A stretch of DNA of 64,000 bases from Bin52 sp965213935 (GTDB lineage Bacteria > Pseudomonadota > Alphaproteobacteria > Thalassobaculales > Thalassobaculaceae): positions 1,240,001 through 1,304,000 of the forward strand of contig CBDCAO010000012.1 of the NCBI GenBank assembly GCA_965213935.1, given 5' to 3'. The notes below the pieces were generated by a model. That model was not told where the DNA came from and searched no databases. It was given only the letters and a program-made list of their open reading frames with translations. Each line of letters begins with the position of its first letter. The stretch's first letter is position 1. Both the position numbers and the translations under genes were made by a program. Positions 25,606-35,600 of this stretch are shown piece by piece.

Positions 25606-26922
25606 TTACTCGGCCGCGAGGCTGGCTCCCGTTGCGCGGTCGAGCGCCTGGCCGAGGTCGGCCAGGATGTCGTCAACATGCTCGATACCGACCGACAGCC
25701 GGACATATCCGTCCGATACGCCGGTCAGCTGCTGGTCTTCCGGCGAGAGTTGGCTGTGGGTCGTGGTGGCGGGGTGAATGGCAAGCGAGCGAGCATCCCC
25801 GATGTTGGCCACGTGGTAGAACAGTTCCAGGGCATCGATGAAGGCGCGTCCAGAACCCCGCCCGCCGGTGAGCTCGAAACCCACCAGGCCACCGTATCCG
25901 CCCGACAGGTAGGTGTCGGCGCGCCGGCGCGCCTCGCCCTCCTGCAGTCCCGGGTAGATGACCGAGTCGACCGCGGGATGGGAGGACAGGAAATCCGCCA
26001 CCACGGCCGCGTTGCGGGAGTGCTCGAAGATGCGCAACGGCAGGGTCTCGAGGCCCTGGATCACCTGGAAGGCGTTGAACGGCGAGAACGCGGCTCCGAG
26101 GTCACGCTGGAGAGTGGTTCTGGCCTTGATGATGTATGCCACCGGTCCGATCGGCGCCACGGCCTCGACCCAGACCGCACCGTGGTAGGACGGGTCGGGC
26201 GTGTTGAGTGCCGGCTGGCGCTCGGAAAACTCCGCCCACGGGAAGTTGCCGCCATCGACGATGAGACCACCGATCGAGGTTCCGTGACCGCCGATGTACT
26301 TGGTGGTCGAGTACACGATCACCGCAGCCCCGTGGTCGAACGGACGGCACAGCAGCGGTGCCGCCGTGTTGTCGACGATGAGCGGGATGCCGAACGACCG
26401 GCCGATCGCCGCGACCTCGGCGATCGGAAACACCTGGAGCTTGGGATTGGGCAGGGTCTCGGCGTAGTAAGCACGGGTGCGGTCGTCGGTGGCCCGTGCG
26501 AACGCGGCCGGATCGGCCGGATCGACGAAACGCACCTCGATGCCCTGGTCCTTCAGCGTGTTGGCGAACAGGTTCCAGGTCCCGCCGTACAGGTCGGTGG
26601 AACTGACGACGTTGTCGCCGACGCGCGCCAGGTTCTGCAGGGCTATCGCCGACGCAGCCTGCCCCGATGCGACCGCAAGCGCGCCCGAACCGCCCTCCAG
26701 CGCGGTGATGCGGTCCTCGAGCACGGCGCAGGTCGGATTCATGATGCGGGTATAGATGTTTCCCAGTTCCTTGAGCGCAAACAGGTTCGAGGCGTGTTCG
26801 GTGCTCTGGAACTGGTAGGAGGTCGTCTGGTAGATCGGTACCGCGACCGAACCGGTCGCGGGGTCGGCGCGATATCCGGCGTGCAACGCCAGGGTCTGCG
26901 GATGAGCTGCTTTCGAGGTCAT
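25606..26922 (-). CDS. metY: O-acetylhomoserine aminocarboxypropyltransferase/sulfhydrylase
   Basis: This 438-residue PLP enzyme of the Cys/Met-metabolism family opens 'HPQTLALHAGYRADPATGSV', typical of MetY. It has 'GQAASAIALQNLARVGDNVV', the phosphate/ring region 'IPLIVDNTAAPLLCRPFDHG', and the Schiff-base lysine in 'YSTTKYIGGHGTSIGG'. It makes homocysteine (or methionine) from O-acetylhomoserine and sulfide (or methanethiol). A SAM-II riboswitch in its leader shows feedback by S-adenosylmethionine. The ATG at 26922 follows GGAAGGAGAG. It is a single-gene transcript that ends at a hairpin. Confidence 0.94.
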   Translation of the reverse strand: MTSKAAHPQTLALHAGYRADPATGSVAVPIYQTTSYQFQSTEHASNLFALKELGNIYTRIMNPTCAVLEDRITALEGGSGALAVASGQAASAIALQNLARVGDNVVSSTDLYGGTWNLFANTLKDQGIEVRFVDPADPAAFARATDDRTRAYYAETLPNPKLQVFPIAEVAAIGRSFGIPLIVDNTAAPLLCRPFDHGAAVIVYSTTKYIGGHGTSIGGLIVDGGNFPWAEFSERQPALNTPDPSYHGAVWVEAVAPIGPVAYIIKARTTLQRDLGAAFSPFNAFQVIQGLETLPLRIFEHSRNAAVVADFLSSHPAVDSVIYPGLQEGEARRRADTYLSGGYGGLVGFELTGGRGSGRAFIDALELFYHVANIGDARSLAIHPATTTHSQLSPEDQQLTGVSDGYVRLSVGIEHVDDILADLGQALDRATGASLAAE

Positions 26923-27065
26923 ATCGACACTCTCCTTCCCGAATGGCCGACAACAGCCGGCTCGTGAGGTTCATGCCGCCAAACGATCGGGAAGGGATCA
27001 GGCCCGGAGACCATGGCCGGAAGACTCGCTCTCCCGCCATGGCAACAGAGGACGGGACCCGTCTT

Positions 27066-27122
27066 CCGCCGCTTTAGCTGCATTTCTAACGCGCCCGCAA
27101 GCTGGTGCTCAAATCGGCGCTT
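27066..27122 (-). promoter_or_regulatory. SAM-II riboswitch in the metY leader
   Basis: The minus strand reads GCGCCGATTTGAGC, then TTGCGGGCGCG, then AAATGCAGCTAAAG. These are the conserved blocks of the SAM-II aptamer in the right order: the P1 arm, the loop that forms the pseudoknot, the second P1 arm, and the GCTAAA tail. SAM-II binds S-adenosylmethionine and masks translation or elongation of methionine genes in alphaproteobacteria. It lies about 145 bases upstream of the metY ATG, right at the predicted transcript start. Confidence 0.85.
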
Positions 27123-27129
27123 GGACCGG

Positions 27130-27158
27130 TGCCTACACGGACCAGCCCGCGCTGTCAA
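27130..27158 (-). promoter_or_regulatory. sigma70-type promoter of metY
   Basis: On the minus strand TTGACA (27153-27158) is followed after 17 bases by TAGGCA (27130-27135). The predicted start, about 7 bases on, coincides with the first base of the SAM-II aptamer, which supports both calls. Confidence 0.6.
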
Positions 27159-27270
27159 CCCCGAGATCCCGCCGGGCGCACGCCGGATGTGCGGCCCTGA
27201 CGGTTCGCCATGGACTGCCGGGGCCCCGGGTGACAGTCTGACCGCAGGCTCGCTGCCGGTGAAAGGCGCC

Positions 27271-27957
27271 ATGACTGAAACCATCAAGAACCCCGGACCG
27301 CGCACGGGGCGGCACCGTTCCGGCATGATTGCCGAGATCGTCGATTTCTGGCTCGCGGACAGCCGGGACAGCCCGGAGCGTGCCTCGGCCCGTCGCGACT
27401 GGTGGTACAGGGGCGGCCCCGGGGTCGACAGCGAGATCCGTGCACGATTCGGCCATCTGGTCACGCGCGCCTGCAGCCGCGACCCGAAGCTCGCGGACTG
27501 GCAGCAAACGCCGGACGGTGCGCTGGCTCTCGTCCTGCTGCTGGATCAGTTCACGCGGAACATCCATCGCGGTACGGTCCAGGCCTATGACGGCGATGCC
27601 CGGGCATTCGAGATCGTCGAACACGCCATCGTCCACAGACTGGACAGCGCGCTGCACCCGGTGGCACGCATCTGGCTCTACCACCCCTTCCATCATTCGG
27701 AGGACCGCGCCGAACAGGACCGCGGTCTCGACCTGCTGCGGGCCCTGAGGCGGAAGGCCGACCCGGTCTGGCAGGCCTACGTGGACCGGAGCATCCAGGG
27801 ATGGACCCGGCACCGCGACATCGTCGCCCGCTTCGGCCGGTTCCCGCATCGCAACGCCGTGCTCGGACGCCCGGGCACGGCGGAGGAAGAGGCTCACATG
27901 GCGGCGGGCGGCGAGAGTTTCGGCCAGGGATCGCAGGCGGGCGGCGCAACAGCCTAA
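27271..27957 (+). CDS. DUF924 family protein
   Basis: This 228-residue alpha-helical protein belongs to the DUF924 (TPR-like) family. Family marks are 'IVDFWLADSRDSPERA', 'RDWWYRGGPGVDSEIRARFG' and 'LALVLLLDQFTRNIHRGTVQ'. The C-terminal half has 'PVARIWLYHPFHHSEDRAEQD' and 'RFPHRNAVLGRPGTAEE'. The biochemical role of the family is unknown. The ATG is chosen at the start of homology. Its stop overlaps the stop of the convergent rmuC (bases 27954-27957, CTAA). It is divergent from the metY riboswitch leader. Confidence 0.88.
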   Translation: MTETIKNPGPRTGRHRSGMIAEIVDFWLADSRDSPERASARRDWWYRGGPGVDSEIRARFGHLVTRACSRDPKLADWQQTPDGALALVLLLDQFTRNIHRGTVQAYDGDARAFEIVEHAIVHRLDSALHPVARIWLYHPFHHSEDRAEQDRGLDLLRALRRKADPVWQAYVDRSIQGWTRHRDIVARFGRFPHRNAVLGRPGTAEEEAHMAAGGESFGQGSQAGGATA

Positions 27958-29183
27958 CCGCTTTCCGCCTTCTCCACCGGTTCCGTCAGTTCCGCGGCCT
28001 GCAGGGTCCGCGGCTCCGTCTCCAGCTGTTCCAGCGGCGGGATGGACTCTCCGGCCGAAACGACGCTCAGCCCCTCCAGCTTTCGCGCCGACGGTAACAC
28101 CTGCCGTTCAAGCGTGCCCACACCCCTGTTGTAGTGTTCAACGGCCCGGCGTAGCGACTTTCCGATATCTTCCATGCGACCGCCGAACCGCTTCACGCGC
28201 TCGTACAGTTCCCGCCCGGTCTCCGCCACGGCCCTGGCGTTCTCGGCCAACCTTTCCTGTTGCCAGCCGTAGGCCACCGCCCTGACGAGTGCGATCAGTG
28301 TGATCGGCGTTGCAATCAGCACCCGGTTCCTGACGGCTTCCTCGAAGAGGCCCGGCTCACGCTCCAGCGCGGCGGCCAGGAACGCGTCACCGGGAATGAA
28401 CATGACGACGAATTCCGTCCCCCCGACCAGCCCGTCCCAGTATTTCTTCCCCGCAAGGCGCCGTATGTGCGAACGGACGTTGCCCGCCAGCACGTCGAGG
28501 TGGCCGGCGCGCTCGTCATCCGTCTTTGCTTCCACCGCATCGAGATAGGCCTGCAGGGGCGTCTTCGCGTCCACCGCGACCGACTTTCCGCCAGGCAGGC
28601 GGATCACCACGTCGGGCCTGAGCACGCCGTCCTCGCCGGACAGGGTAGGCTGTTCCTCGAAATCGACATGCTCCACCATGCCCGCGATTTCGAGCACGTT
28701 GCGAAGCTGATGCTCGCCCCACCTGCCGGCGCCCTGCGGGCGGCGAAGCGCCTGGACGAGGCGGCCGGTCTCGGATCGCAGGTCGGACTGGACCTGGGCC
28801 AGCTGGCGGACCTGCTCCGTGACCGAGCGGTAGGCGTCGACACGGGACCTCTCCAGCTGCTGCGCCCGCTCCTCGACCTTCTTCAACTCGTCGCGGATCG
28901 GCGCAACGAGCGCCTCGACAGCCTTCTCGCGCGCCTGCAGGTCCCGCTCCGCCTCCACCCTGTGCGACTGGAAGCGCTCGCTCACCAGCTGCAGGAAGGA
29001 GTCGCTGTTGCTCTTGAGCACGTCGGTGGCAAGCTCCGCGAAGCGGCTTCCGGTTGACCTGTCGATTTCCGCAAGCCGCGCCTCCGCCCTCTCCGCCCGG
29101 CTGCGGGCCGGCGCGGCGAAGACGAACCAGATCAGTGCCGCGCCCGCAAGCAGCGCGCACAGGACAGGCAGCAGGACGTCCAT
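27954..29183 (-). CDS. rmuC: DNA recombination protein RmuC
   Basis: This 409-residue protein has an N-terminal membrane helix (residues 1-25) and a long coiled coil (about 30-140). The RmuC nuclease-like domain follows, with 'GRWGEHQLRNVLEIAGM', 'RPDVVIRLPGGKSVAVDAKTP' and 'FIPGDAFLAAALEREPGLFEEA'. RmuC limits inversion at short inverted repeats and is thought to act as a membrane-tethered nuclease. The ATG at 29183 begins the membrane helix; a longer upstream frame has no homology. The 3' end overlaps the DUF924 gene by four bases. Confidence 0.92.
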   Translation of the reverse strand: MDVLLPVLCALLAGAALIWFVFAAPARSRAERAEARLAEIDRSTGSRFAELATDVLKSNSDSFLQLVSERFQSHRVEAERDLQAREKAVEALVAPIRDELKKVEERAQQLERSRVDAYRSVTEQVRQLAQVQSDLRSETGRLVQALRRPQGAGRWGEHQLRNVLEIAGMVEHVDFEEQPTLSGEDGVLRPDVVIRLPGGKSVAVDAKTPLQAYLDAVEAKTDDERAGHLDVLAGNVRSHIRRLAGKKYWDGLVGGTEFVVMFIPGDAFLAAALEREPGLFEEAVRNRVLIATPITLIALVRAVAYGWQQERLAENARAVAETGRELYERVKRFGGRMEDIGKSLRRAVEHYNRGVGTLERQVLPSARKLEGLSVVSAGESIPPLEQLETEPRTLQAAELTEPVEKAESG

Positions 29184-29513
29184 GCTTTCTCCGATTCCTT
29201 CCCGGCCCAGCGATAGACGAAAGCCGCAACCCCGGCAATGTCGCCGCCGGGGGCACCTACCGTCCGCCACGGACCGCCCGGCTCCCGCGATGAAGACTAC
29301 ACCCCGGAAACGTGACGGCGTGCGACTGTCCGGGGAACGCCGCTGGAACGATCTGGCGCGCGCTTGCGGAATCAGCTTCGTGGAGACAGACGGAACGTGC
29401 CCCGCCCGGTGGTGCGGGAACCTGGGGTCCCTCGCGGTATCCGGGCTGTCGGCCCGTTGCGCCCCGGAGCCCGACCGCGACCGCGCGGTGGCGCCGCTGC
29501 CGGCGATGGCGGG
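29184..29513. other. intergenic region upstream of rmuC
   Basis: This stretch of about 330 bases lies between the rmuC start and the stop of the deoxyribosyltransferase gene. A short plus-strand frame exists but matches nothing recognised and has no clear ribosome site. I see no RNA gene or repeat in it; the rmuC promoter should lie here. Confidence 0.5.
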
Positions 29514-30002
29514 CTACCCGGCCCGGGCCTGGATGCCTGCGCAGAGCCAGCGGACCAGCGCCTTGTCCGGATCCGCGATCTCGCCGAGGGATTCGTACCA
29601 TGAGGCTTCCCAGCCGGTTTCCGGCAGGCCGGCAAACACCATCAGATTCAGCGGGTAGGTCTCGCAGTCGGTGCAACGGCGAAAGTCGTCGCGAAACAGG
29701 AAGACCGGCTTGTTCCAGGCAATCGCCATACCCAGTTCGACCATCACCCCCTCGTCCGGCGGACAGCCGTTGACCACCGCGAACAGGGCATCGGCCTCGC
29801 GCACGTCGCGCATGTCGGCCCGTGCGATCGCATGGGCCCACCCGTCGGCGGTGCGGTCGATCTGGTTGTTGCGCTCGAACGGCTCCCACACCTCGCACCC
29901 GATGGCCTCGAGGGCGGCCACGAGCTCGCCCAGGGGGCCTGTGCGCAGCTGCTTCGAGAACCCGTAGGGATTTGCAAGGTACACGGTCGGTCTGGATGTC
30001 AC
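29514..30002 (-). CDS. nucleoside 2-deoxyribosyltransferase
   Basis: This 162-residue protein is of the nucleoside 2-deoxyribosyltransferase family. 'VYLANPYGFSKQLR' (residues 7-20) is the substrate-binding start, 'ADALFAVVNGCPPDEGVMVELG' is the active-site block with the nucleophilic Glu in 'VELG', and 'PVFLFRDDFRR' follows. It swaps the base of a deoxynucleoside, or hydrolyses modified (deoxy)nucleotides, in salvage. The GTG at 30002 is chosen because it is preceded by GGGAGA and begins the domain. Confidence 0.85.
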   Translation of the reverse strand: MTSRPTVYLANPYGFSKQLRTGPLGELVAALEAIGCEVWEPFERNNQIDRTADGWAHAIARADMRDVREADALFAVVNGCPPDEGVMVELGMAIAWNKPVFLFRDDFRRCTDCETYPLNLMVFAGLPETGWEASWYESLGEIADPDKALVRWLCAGIQARAG

Positions 30003-30097
30003 CGGAGTCTCCCTGAGCGGTTGCACCTTCCCGGGCCTGCGTGGAATGGTGCGCACGGAGCCGAACGGGCCGCAAGACCGGCAATCTGGAGAAGTCC

Positions 30098-31072
30098 ATG
30101 ACCCAGCAGGATGACGCGATCCGCATCGACGGCCTGGTGATCGCCAGGTTCTCGCGCGAGGTCTTCGAGGACATGGCACGCGGCGGCATTACCGCGGCCA
30201 ACTGCACCTGTTCGGTCTGGCACGACTTTCGCGAGACCATGGCGGAGATCGCACGCTGGAAACACTGGTTCGCCGAACATGAATCGCTGATCACCCAGGT
30301 CCACGGCACGGCCGACATCCTGCGTGCCAGGCGGGAAGGTCGGGTGGGGATCATTCTCGGCTGGCAGAACACCAGCGCGATCGAGAACGACATCAGCTCG
30401 CTGGTGCTGTTTCGCGACCTCGGCGTGCGGATCGTGCAGCTCACCTACAACTCGCAGAACCTGGTCGGTTCCGGGTGCTGGGAGAGTGAGGACGGCGGAC
30501 TGTCGGACTTCGGACGTCATGCAATCGAGGAAATGAACCGGCTGGGAATCCTGATCGACCTGTCGCATGTCGGCCCGAGGACCAGCGACGAGGCGATCCG
30601 CCACTCGCGCGCACCGGTCGCCTACACCCACTGCTGTCCGATGCTCAAGCAGCACCCGCGCAACAAGACCGACGAGCAGCTGCGGACCATCGCCGACGCG
30701 GGCGGGTTCGTCGGGTTTGCGAGCTACACGCCGTTCCTGCCGCGTGGCGAGGACAGCACCGTCGACGACTGTGTCGCGGCCATGGACTACCTGATCAACC
30801 TGGTCGGCGAGGAACGGGTGGGTATCGGGACCGACTGGGTCCAGGACCAGGATCTCGACTTCTTCCACTATCTCTCGCGCGACAAGGGCCGGGGGCGGCC
30901 GACCGCCACGCCGCAGAGCCGGGTGCCGCGAATGCCCAGGGGACTGGAGACCCTGGGCGACTTCGGCAACTTCATCCCCGCAATGGAACGGGCCGGCTGG
31001 TCGCAGACCCGGATCAGCGGGGTGCTCGGCCGGAACTGGCTTGCCTTTCTCGAGGAGGTCTGGGGCGCGTAG
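30098..31072 (+). CDS. peptidase M19 (membrane dipeptidase) homologue
   Basis: This 324-residue protein has a TIM-barrel amidohydrolase fold of the renal dipeptidase family. It shows 'RREGRVGIILGWQNTSAIE', 'GVRIVQLTYNSQNLVGSGC', the metal-ligand region 'GILIDLSHVGPRTSDEAI', and 'APVAYTHCCPMLKQHPRNK' with a further ligand His. The usual N-terminal His-x-Asp metal pair (in 'DGHND') is missing: the start reads 'IDGLVIARFSREVFEDM'. This is a recognised subfamily in proteobacteria, and its substrate is probably not an ordinary dipeptide. It is divergent from the deoxyribosyltransferase gene and convergent with a TauE-type exporter. Confidence 0.85.
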   Translation: MTQQDDAIRIDGLVIARFSREVFEDMARGGITAANCTCSVWHDFRETMAEIARWKHWFAEHESLITQVHGTADILRARREGRVGIILGWQNTSAIENDISSLVLFRDLGVRIVQLTYNSQNLVGSGCWESEDGGLSDFGRHAIEEMNRLGILIDLSHVGPRTSDEAIRHSRAPVAYTHCCPMLKQHPRNKTDEQLRTIADAGGFVGFASYTPFLPRGEDSTVDDCVAAMDYLINLVGEERVGIGTDWVQDQDLDFFHYLSRDKGRGRPTATPQSRVPRMPRGLETLGDFGNFIPAMERAGWSQTRISGVLGRNWLAFLEEVWGA

Positions 31073-31080
31073 CGGCGCCG

Positions 31081-31842
31081 TCAGGCCGGCGCCAGCAGGT
31101 CGACGACCGAGAGCGCGATGAGGCGGACCGCCAGCAGGGTCAGCATCGCCTTGAAGGCCCAGCCAAATACCCTTTCGGACAGCCGCTCCAGCAGCGCCTT
31201 GCCGGTCATGGTTCCCAGGAAACCGCTCGCCACCATGGCGACGATCAGCGGGATCCACTCCCAGAAGGCAAACCCGAGCAGTCCGAACACCACGATCTTC
31301 AGCGCGTGCTGAAACATGGCGCACACGGCATGGGTACTGACCGTGGTCATGCGACCGAGCCTCTCGGGCGAGAGGAAAGCGCCGATCAAGAGACCGGTTG
31401 CTCCCACGAACATGCTGGCAAAGGTGGTGCCGATTCCGATCGGAACGAAGCTCCGCGGCCCGGCATCGCGCCTGGTCAGCTTCGGCGCCCACACCACCCA
31501 GAGCACGAACAGCCCGAGCACCAGGCGCAGCATGTCTCCGGGCAGGGCCACCACGACCTGGGACGCCACGGCCGCCCCGATCAGCGAGCCGATCACGAAG
31601 TAGCCGAAGATCTCCCGGCTCACGTGTGACCGCATCACCCAGGCGCGGCCGCCGTTCGAGCCCATCTGCACCGCGCCGTGCACCGGGATCACAGCAAGCG
31701 GCGGCAGCACCGATGCCATGGCGATCAGCATCATGACCCCGCCGCCCAGTCCGAATGCCGCTGTCACCGCCGAGGTCAGGTAGCTGAAGGCGATGAACGC
31801 AACCGCTTCCACGGCGCCGAATCCGGCCGGCAACAGTTCCAT
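31081..31842 (-). CDS. sulfite exporter TauE/SafE family protein
   Basis: This 253-residue membrane protein with about eight hydrophobic segments has the TauE/SafE pattern. An N-terminal repeat carries 'SAVTAAFGLGGGVMMLIAMA', and a second half carries 'GIGTTFASMFVGATGLLIG'. Family members export sulfite, sulfoacetate or other organic anions. The ATG at 31842 is preferred because GAGGGGACGGG lies directly upstream; in-frame starts at 31860 and 31899 exist. It is convergent with the dipeptidase-like gene. Confidence 0.88.
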   Translation of the reverse strand: MELLPAGFGAVEAVAFIAFSYLTSAVTAAFGLGGGVMMLIAMASVLPPLAVIPVHGAVQMGSNGGRAWVMRSHVSREIFGYFVIGSLIGAAVASQVVVALPGDMLRLVLGLFVLWVVWAPKLTRRDAGPRSFVPIGIGTTFASMFVGATGLLIGAFLSPERLGRMTTVSTHAVCAMFQHALKIVVFGLLGFAFWEWIPLIVAMVASGFLGTMTGKALLERLSERVFGWAFKAMLTLLAVRLIALSVVDLLAPA

Positions 31843-31954
31843 TCCCGTCCCCTCTTCCATGGCCGGCACCGGGAGCGAATTTGCGTGACAGGCGGTCACC
31901 CGACCGCTACACCTCCGGGCAACCCGTCACGGCCGGAACAGGGAAGACGAACGG

Positions 31955-32566
31955 ATGAACACCCGTGCTGCCGACCGGGCTCAAGCCCTGGCCGATGATG
32001 CCATGGACCAGCTGTTCCGGGAAGCGCGTACCCACAACATATGGACCGACCGACCGGTTGCGGACGAGACCCTGCGCTCCCTCTACGCCCTGATGAAGAT
32101 GGCGCCGACAAGCGCCAACATGAGCCCGGCGCGGATCCTGTTCCTGCGCAACCCGGAAGCCAGGGAGCGGCTGCGGCCGGCACTGGCGCCGGGCAATGTC
32201 GAGAAGACCATGAGCGCACCGGTCTGTGCGATTATCGGCCATGATCTCGATTTCTGGACCCACCTGCCGCGGCTGTTTCCGCACAAGGACATGACCGGGA
32301 TGTTCCGCGACGACCCGGCCATGTCCGAGGTGGCGGCATTCCGCAACGGGTCGCTGCAGGGCGGCTACTTCATTCTCGCCGCGCGCGCGGTCGGTCTCGA
32401 CTGCGGACCGATGTCGGGTTTCGACAACGATGCGGTTGATCGGACATTCTTCTCCGGGACCCGCATTCGTTCCAACTTCCTGTGCAACCTCGGCTACGGT
32501 GACGACACCGGCCTGTTTCCCCGCTCCCCCCGGTTCGAATTTGACGAGATCTGCACCATCCTTTGA
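31955..32566 (+). CDS. nitroreductase family, malonic semialdehyde reductase RutE-like
   Basis: This 203-residue FMN-dependent nitroreductase-fold protein matches the RutE/HadB group. It has 'LFREARTHNIWTDRPVADE', 'MKMAPTSANMSPARILFLRN' (FMN and substrate contacts) and 'GLDCGPMSGFDNDAVDRTFF'. In the Rut pathway of pyrimidine use RutE reduces malonic semialdehyde to 3-hydroxypropionate; no other rut genes are nearby. It could as well reduce another toxic aldehyde or a nitro compound. It lies 85 bases upstream of the AsmA gene on the same strand. Confidence 0.85.
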   Translation: MNTRAADRAQALADDAMDQLFREARTHNIWTDRPVADETLRSLYALMKMAPTSANMSPARILFLRNPEARERLRPALAPGNVEKTMSAPVCAIIGHDLDFWTHLPRLFPHKDMTGMFRDDPAMSEVAAFRNGSLQGGYFILAARAVGLDCGPMSGFDNDAVDRTFFSGTRIRSNFLCNLGYGDDTGLFPRSPRFEFDEICTIL

Positions 32567-32651
32567 ATTACGGGCTCCCCGGGCCCGGGTCGGCCACCGC
32601 TCCGCAGCGCCGCCTTGACCGGCCCGGCAGCCCCGTGACCTGGAGGAACGG

Positions 32652-35600
32652 GTGAAGGCGCGGCTCATCATCATCGGCGCCGTCATCGCCGTTGGGCTCG
32701 TCGGTGTCGGCCTGCTGTTCGCTCCCGTGCTCGTCGACTGGACGCCGAACCGCGCCCGAATTGCGGCGACGATCGAGCAGCTGACCGGGACCACTGTCAG
32801 CATCGCGGGCGAGGTCGACTTCCGGTTCCTCCCCTCGCCCAGGTACGTTGCCTCCGACATCACGCTGTCTGATCCGGCAGGAGAGCACGGAACCGACCTG
32901 CTCACGATCCGCACGCTCGACATCAGCCTCGACAGCTGGGCGCTGCTGGTCGGCCGCACCCACGTCAAGGCCGTCTCGCTGCTCGGTCCGGTGCTCACCG
33001 TCGAGCGGTTCGACCGGGACTTCATCGGCGTTGTCGCCGGCCTCGCTCCCTGGGCCGAACGGCCGTTTACCATCAGCGAGGCAGCCATCAGGGACGGCAC
33101 CATCGTCTACCGCGACCTGCTGTCGGGCGACGAACACCGCATCGAGCGGCTGAACGCGACACTGCGTTCCGATGACCCGCGCGGTCCGCACCGGATGACC
33201 GGCACCTTCGCCTGGCGGGACCAGTCGCTGGAGATCGATGCGAGCCTCGGGGAGTTGGACGCGCGAGGAACGGCGCAGCTCGACGCCGGGATCGGGCTGG
33301 CCGGCAGTACCATGGAGATTTCCGGGCGGGTTCACCTCGGTCCAGCCCCGGTGTTTCGCGGTGCTCTTGCCGTGACGTCCGGGAACGCGATCGGGGACCT
33401 GCGGTTCCTTGCGGGCCTGGACGCGACCGATGCCGCGGACGCCCGGGCAGACCCGCGCCCGTTGCGCCTGTCCGCCAGTCTCTCGGCGGGGCCCGACGGC
33501 GCCGAGGCGACCGGCCTCGCGCTCGAGTTCGGCAGCACGCGTCTGGAGGGTGACGCGCGTGTCACCCGCGCGCCCGACTTCAAGGTCGGGCTCAACCTTG
33601 CGCTCGCACGGGTGAACCTCGGCAGCCTGGAGGACGTGACCCGGGCCGGCGAGGCGATCGCCGGTGCCCTGTTCGACAGCGCGCAGGGGTATTCGCTACC
33701 TCACGACATGGGTGCGACGCTGACCCTGGCTTCCGACGCGATCGACGTCGGGGGCAGCCTGGTCCGGCATCTGCGGCTCGAGGGTGTACTGGACGGGGGA
33801 GCATTGACCGTCCGGCACTTCACGGCGGAGCTGCCCGGCGGCACGCTGACGAGGGTGGCAGGCACGTTGCACGCCGTCGCCGGCAGGCCCCGCTTCGTGG
33901 GCGAGATCGATGTTGCGTCCGACAAACTGCGGACGCTGTTCGGCTGGCTGGACCTGCCGGTCGACGCCGTACCTCCCGACTGGTTGCGTACCGGGAGCTT
34001 TCGCTCCGAAATCGATGTCACGCCCGACCGACTCGACCTGCCAGCGTGGCGCATCGGGCTCGATGCCACCCGCGTGGACGGAGGCCTCTCGGTCCTGTTC
34101 GGTCCACGCCCGGCGTTCGGTCTTGGCCTGTTCGCCGACCGGATCAACCTCGACCCGTACCTGCCCATCCTGCACGCCGCCGCCGAAATCAATGCGGCTG
34201 ATGACGGTCGTCGGGAACGCGTGGTCGAAGCACTCGAACGCTTCGACGCCAACCTGCTGGTCGAGGTCAACGAGGCAACCGTGCGCGGCACCGTGCTGGA
34301 GAAGGTGCGCCTGGATGCCGGGATCGATCACGGGCGTGTCGATCTGCGCGACCTGTCGGTGGGCAATGCCGACGAGGGGAGCTTCTCGCTGAGTGGCACG
34401 CTGGGAAAGACGACACCCGACGCGGTCAACGTCAGGCTCGAGGTGCGGAACGGATCGATACCCGGGTTGGCCCGGCTGCTTGACATCCCCCTGGCGAAGG
34501 AACTGGCCGCACTCGACAGGTTCGCGATCAGTTCGACCATGACCGGCACCACCACGGGGCTCGATGTCAAGGGCACGGCCACCTCCGCCGGCGGGACCGT
34601 CACGGCTGCGGGCAGAATCGTCCCCGGATCACCGCCGGAATTCCTGCTGAAGCTGAAGGCGGACCATCCCGATACCGGCGCACTGTTTCACCGCCTGACC
34701 GGCCGGTCACATGCCCCGCCGGAGCACCTGGGTCAGGGAACCGCGAACATCACTCTTGCAAGTCGCATTGACCGGGGTGTCGATATCCAGTCGGTACTGC
34801 GCCTTGGCGCCGCGCGCATGGCGCTCGACGGCATGGCGGACCCGTTCGCCCCCGACCAGGCCCTGGATGTCCGGGTGCAGTTCTCCCATGCCGACCTGGC
34901 CGAACTGATCAGGATCGGTGACCCCGGGTTTGCCCCGGTGCACGGAGGTCCCGGTGCGCTGAACATCACCGCGCATCTGGAAGGGACGGGCGCCGGGCTT
35001 GAGGTCCGCGACATCGATGCGCGGATCGGAACCGCCGGGATCAGGGGGACCGGACGGATAGACCGGACCGGTCCCCGGCCTTCCGTCACGCTGGCGCTGG
35101 CGTCGGACCCGCTCGACCTCGACACCTGGCTGCCCGAGCGCGACTCCGTGGCATCCGGCCCCGTCGCACCGCTGGCACCCGGTCGCGGCGGCTGGTCGCA
35201 CGAGCCCTGGGACTTCAGCGCCCTTCGCGTCATTGACCTTGCACTCGACCTCAACGCGCAGCGGGTCGAGTACGGCGCCTCCGTCATCGAGGATCTCGTG
35301 CTGGCGGCAACCCTGATCGACGGAACCGCGGAGATAACGCAGCTGCGGGGCCGGTTGCAGGACGGGACGGTGGAGGGCACAGGGCGGCTTGCGACAACCG
35401 GGATACCCGAGCTGGAACTGGAGGTCCGGGCTGCCGGCACACGGCTCGACCACGCGCCCGAAGGCGAACACCTTCCCGTTTCCGGCCTGCTGGAGTACTC
35501 CGTCAGCCTGTCGGGGCAGGGACGATCGCAGTTCGAGCTCGTCTCCGGCCTGCGGGGTGACGGAACCGCGGTTCTGACCGATGGTGTCATCAACGGGATC

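Noticed and set aside
29281..29658. plus-strand frame beginning at the ATG near 29290
   Set aside because: It has no family resemblance, a poor ribosome site, and runs into the antisense of the deoxyribosyltransferase gene.
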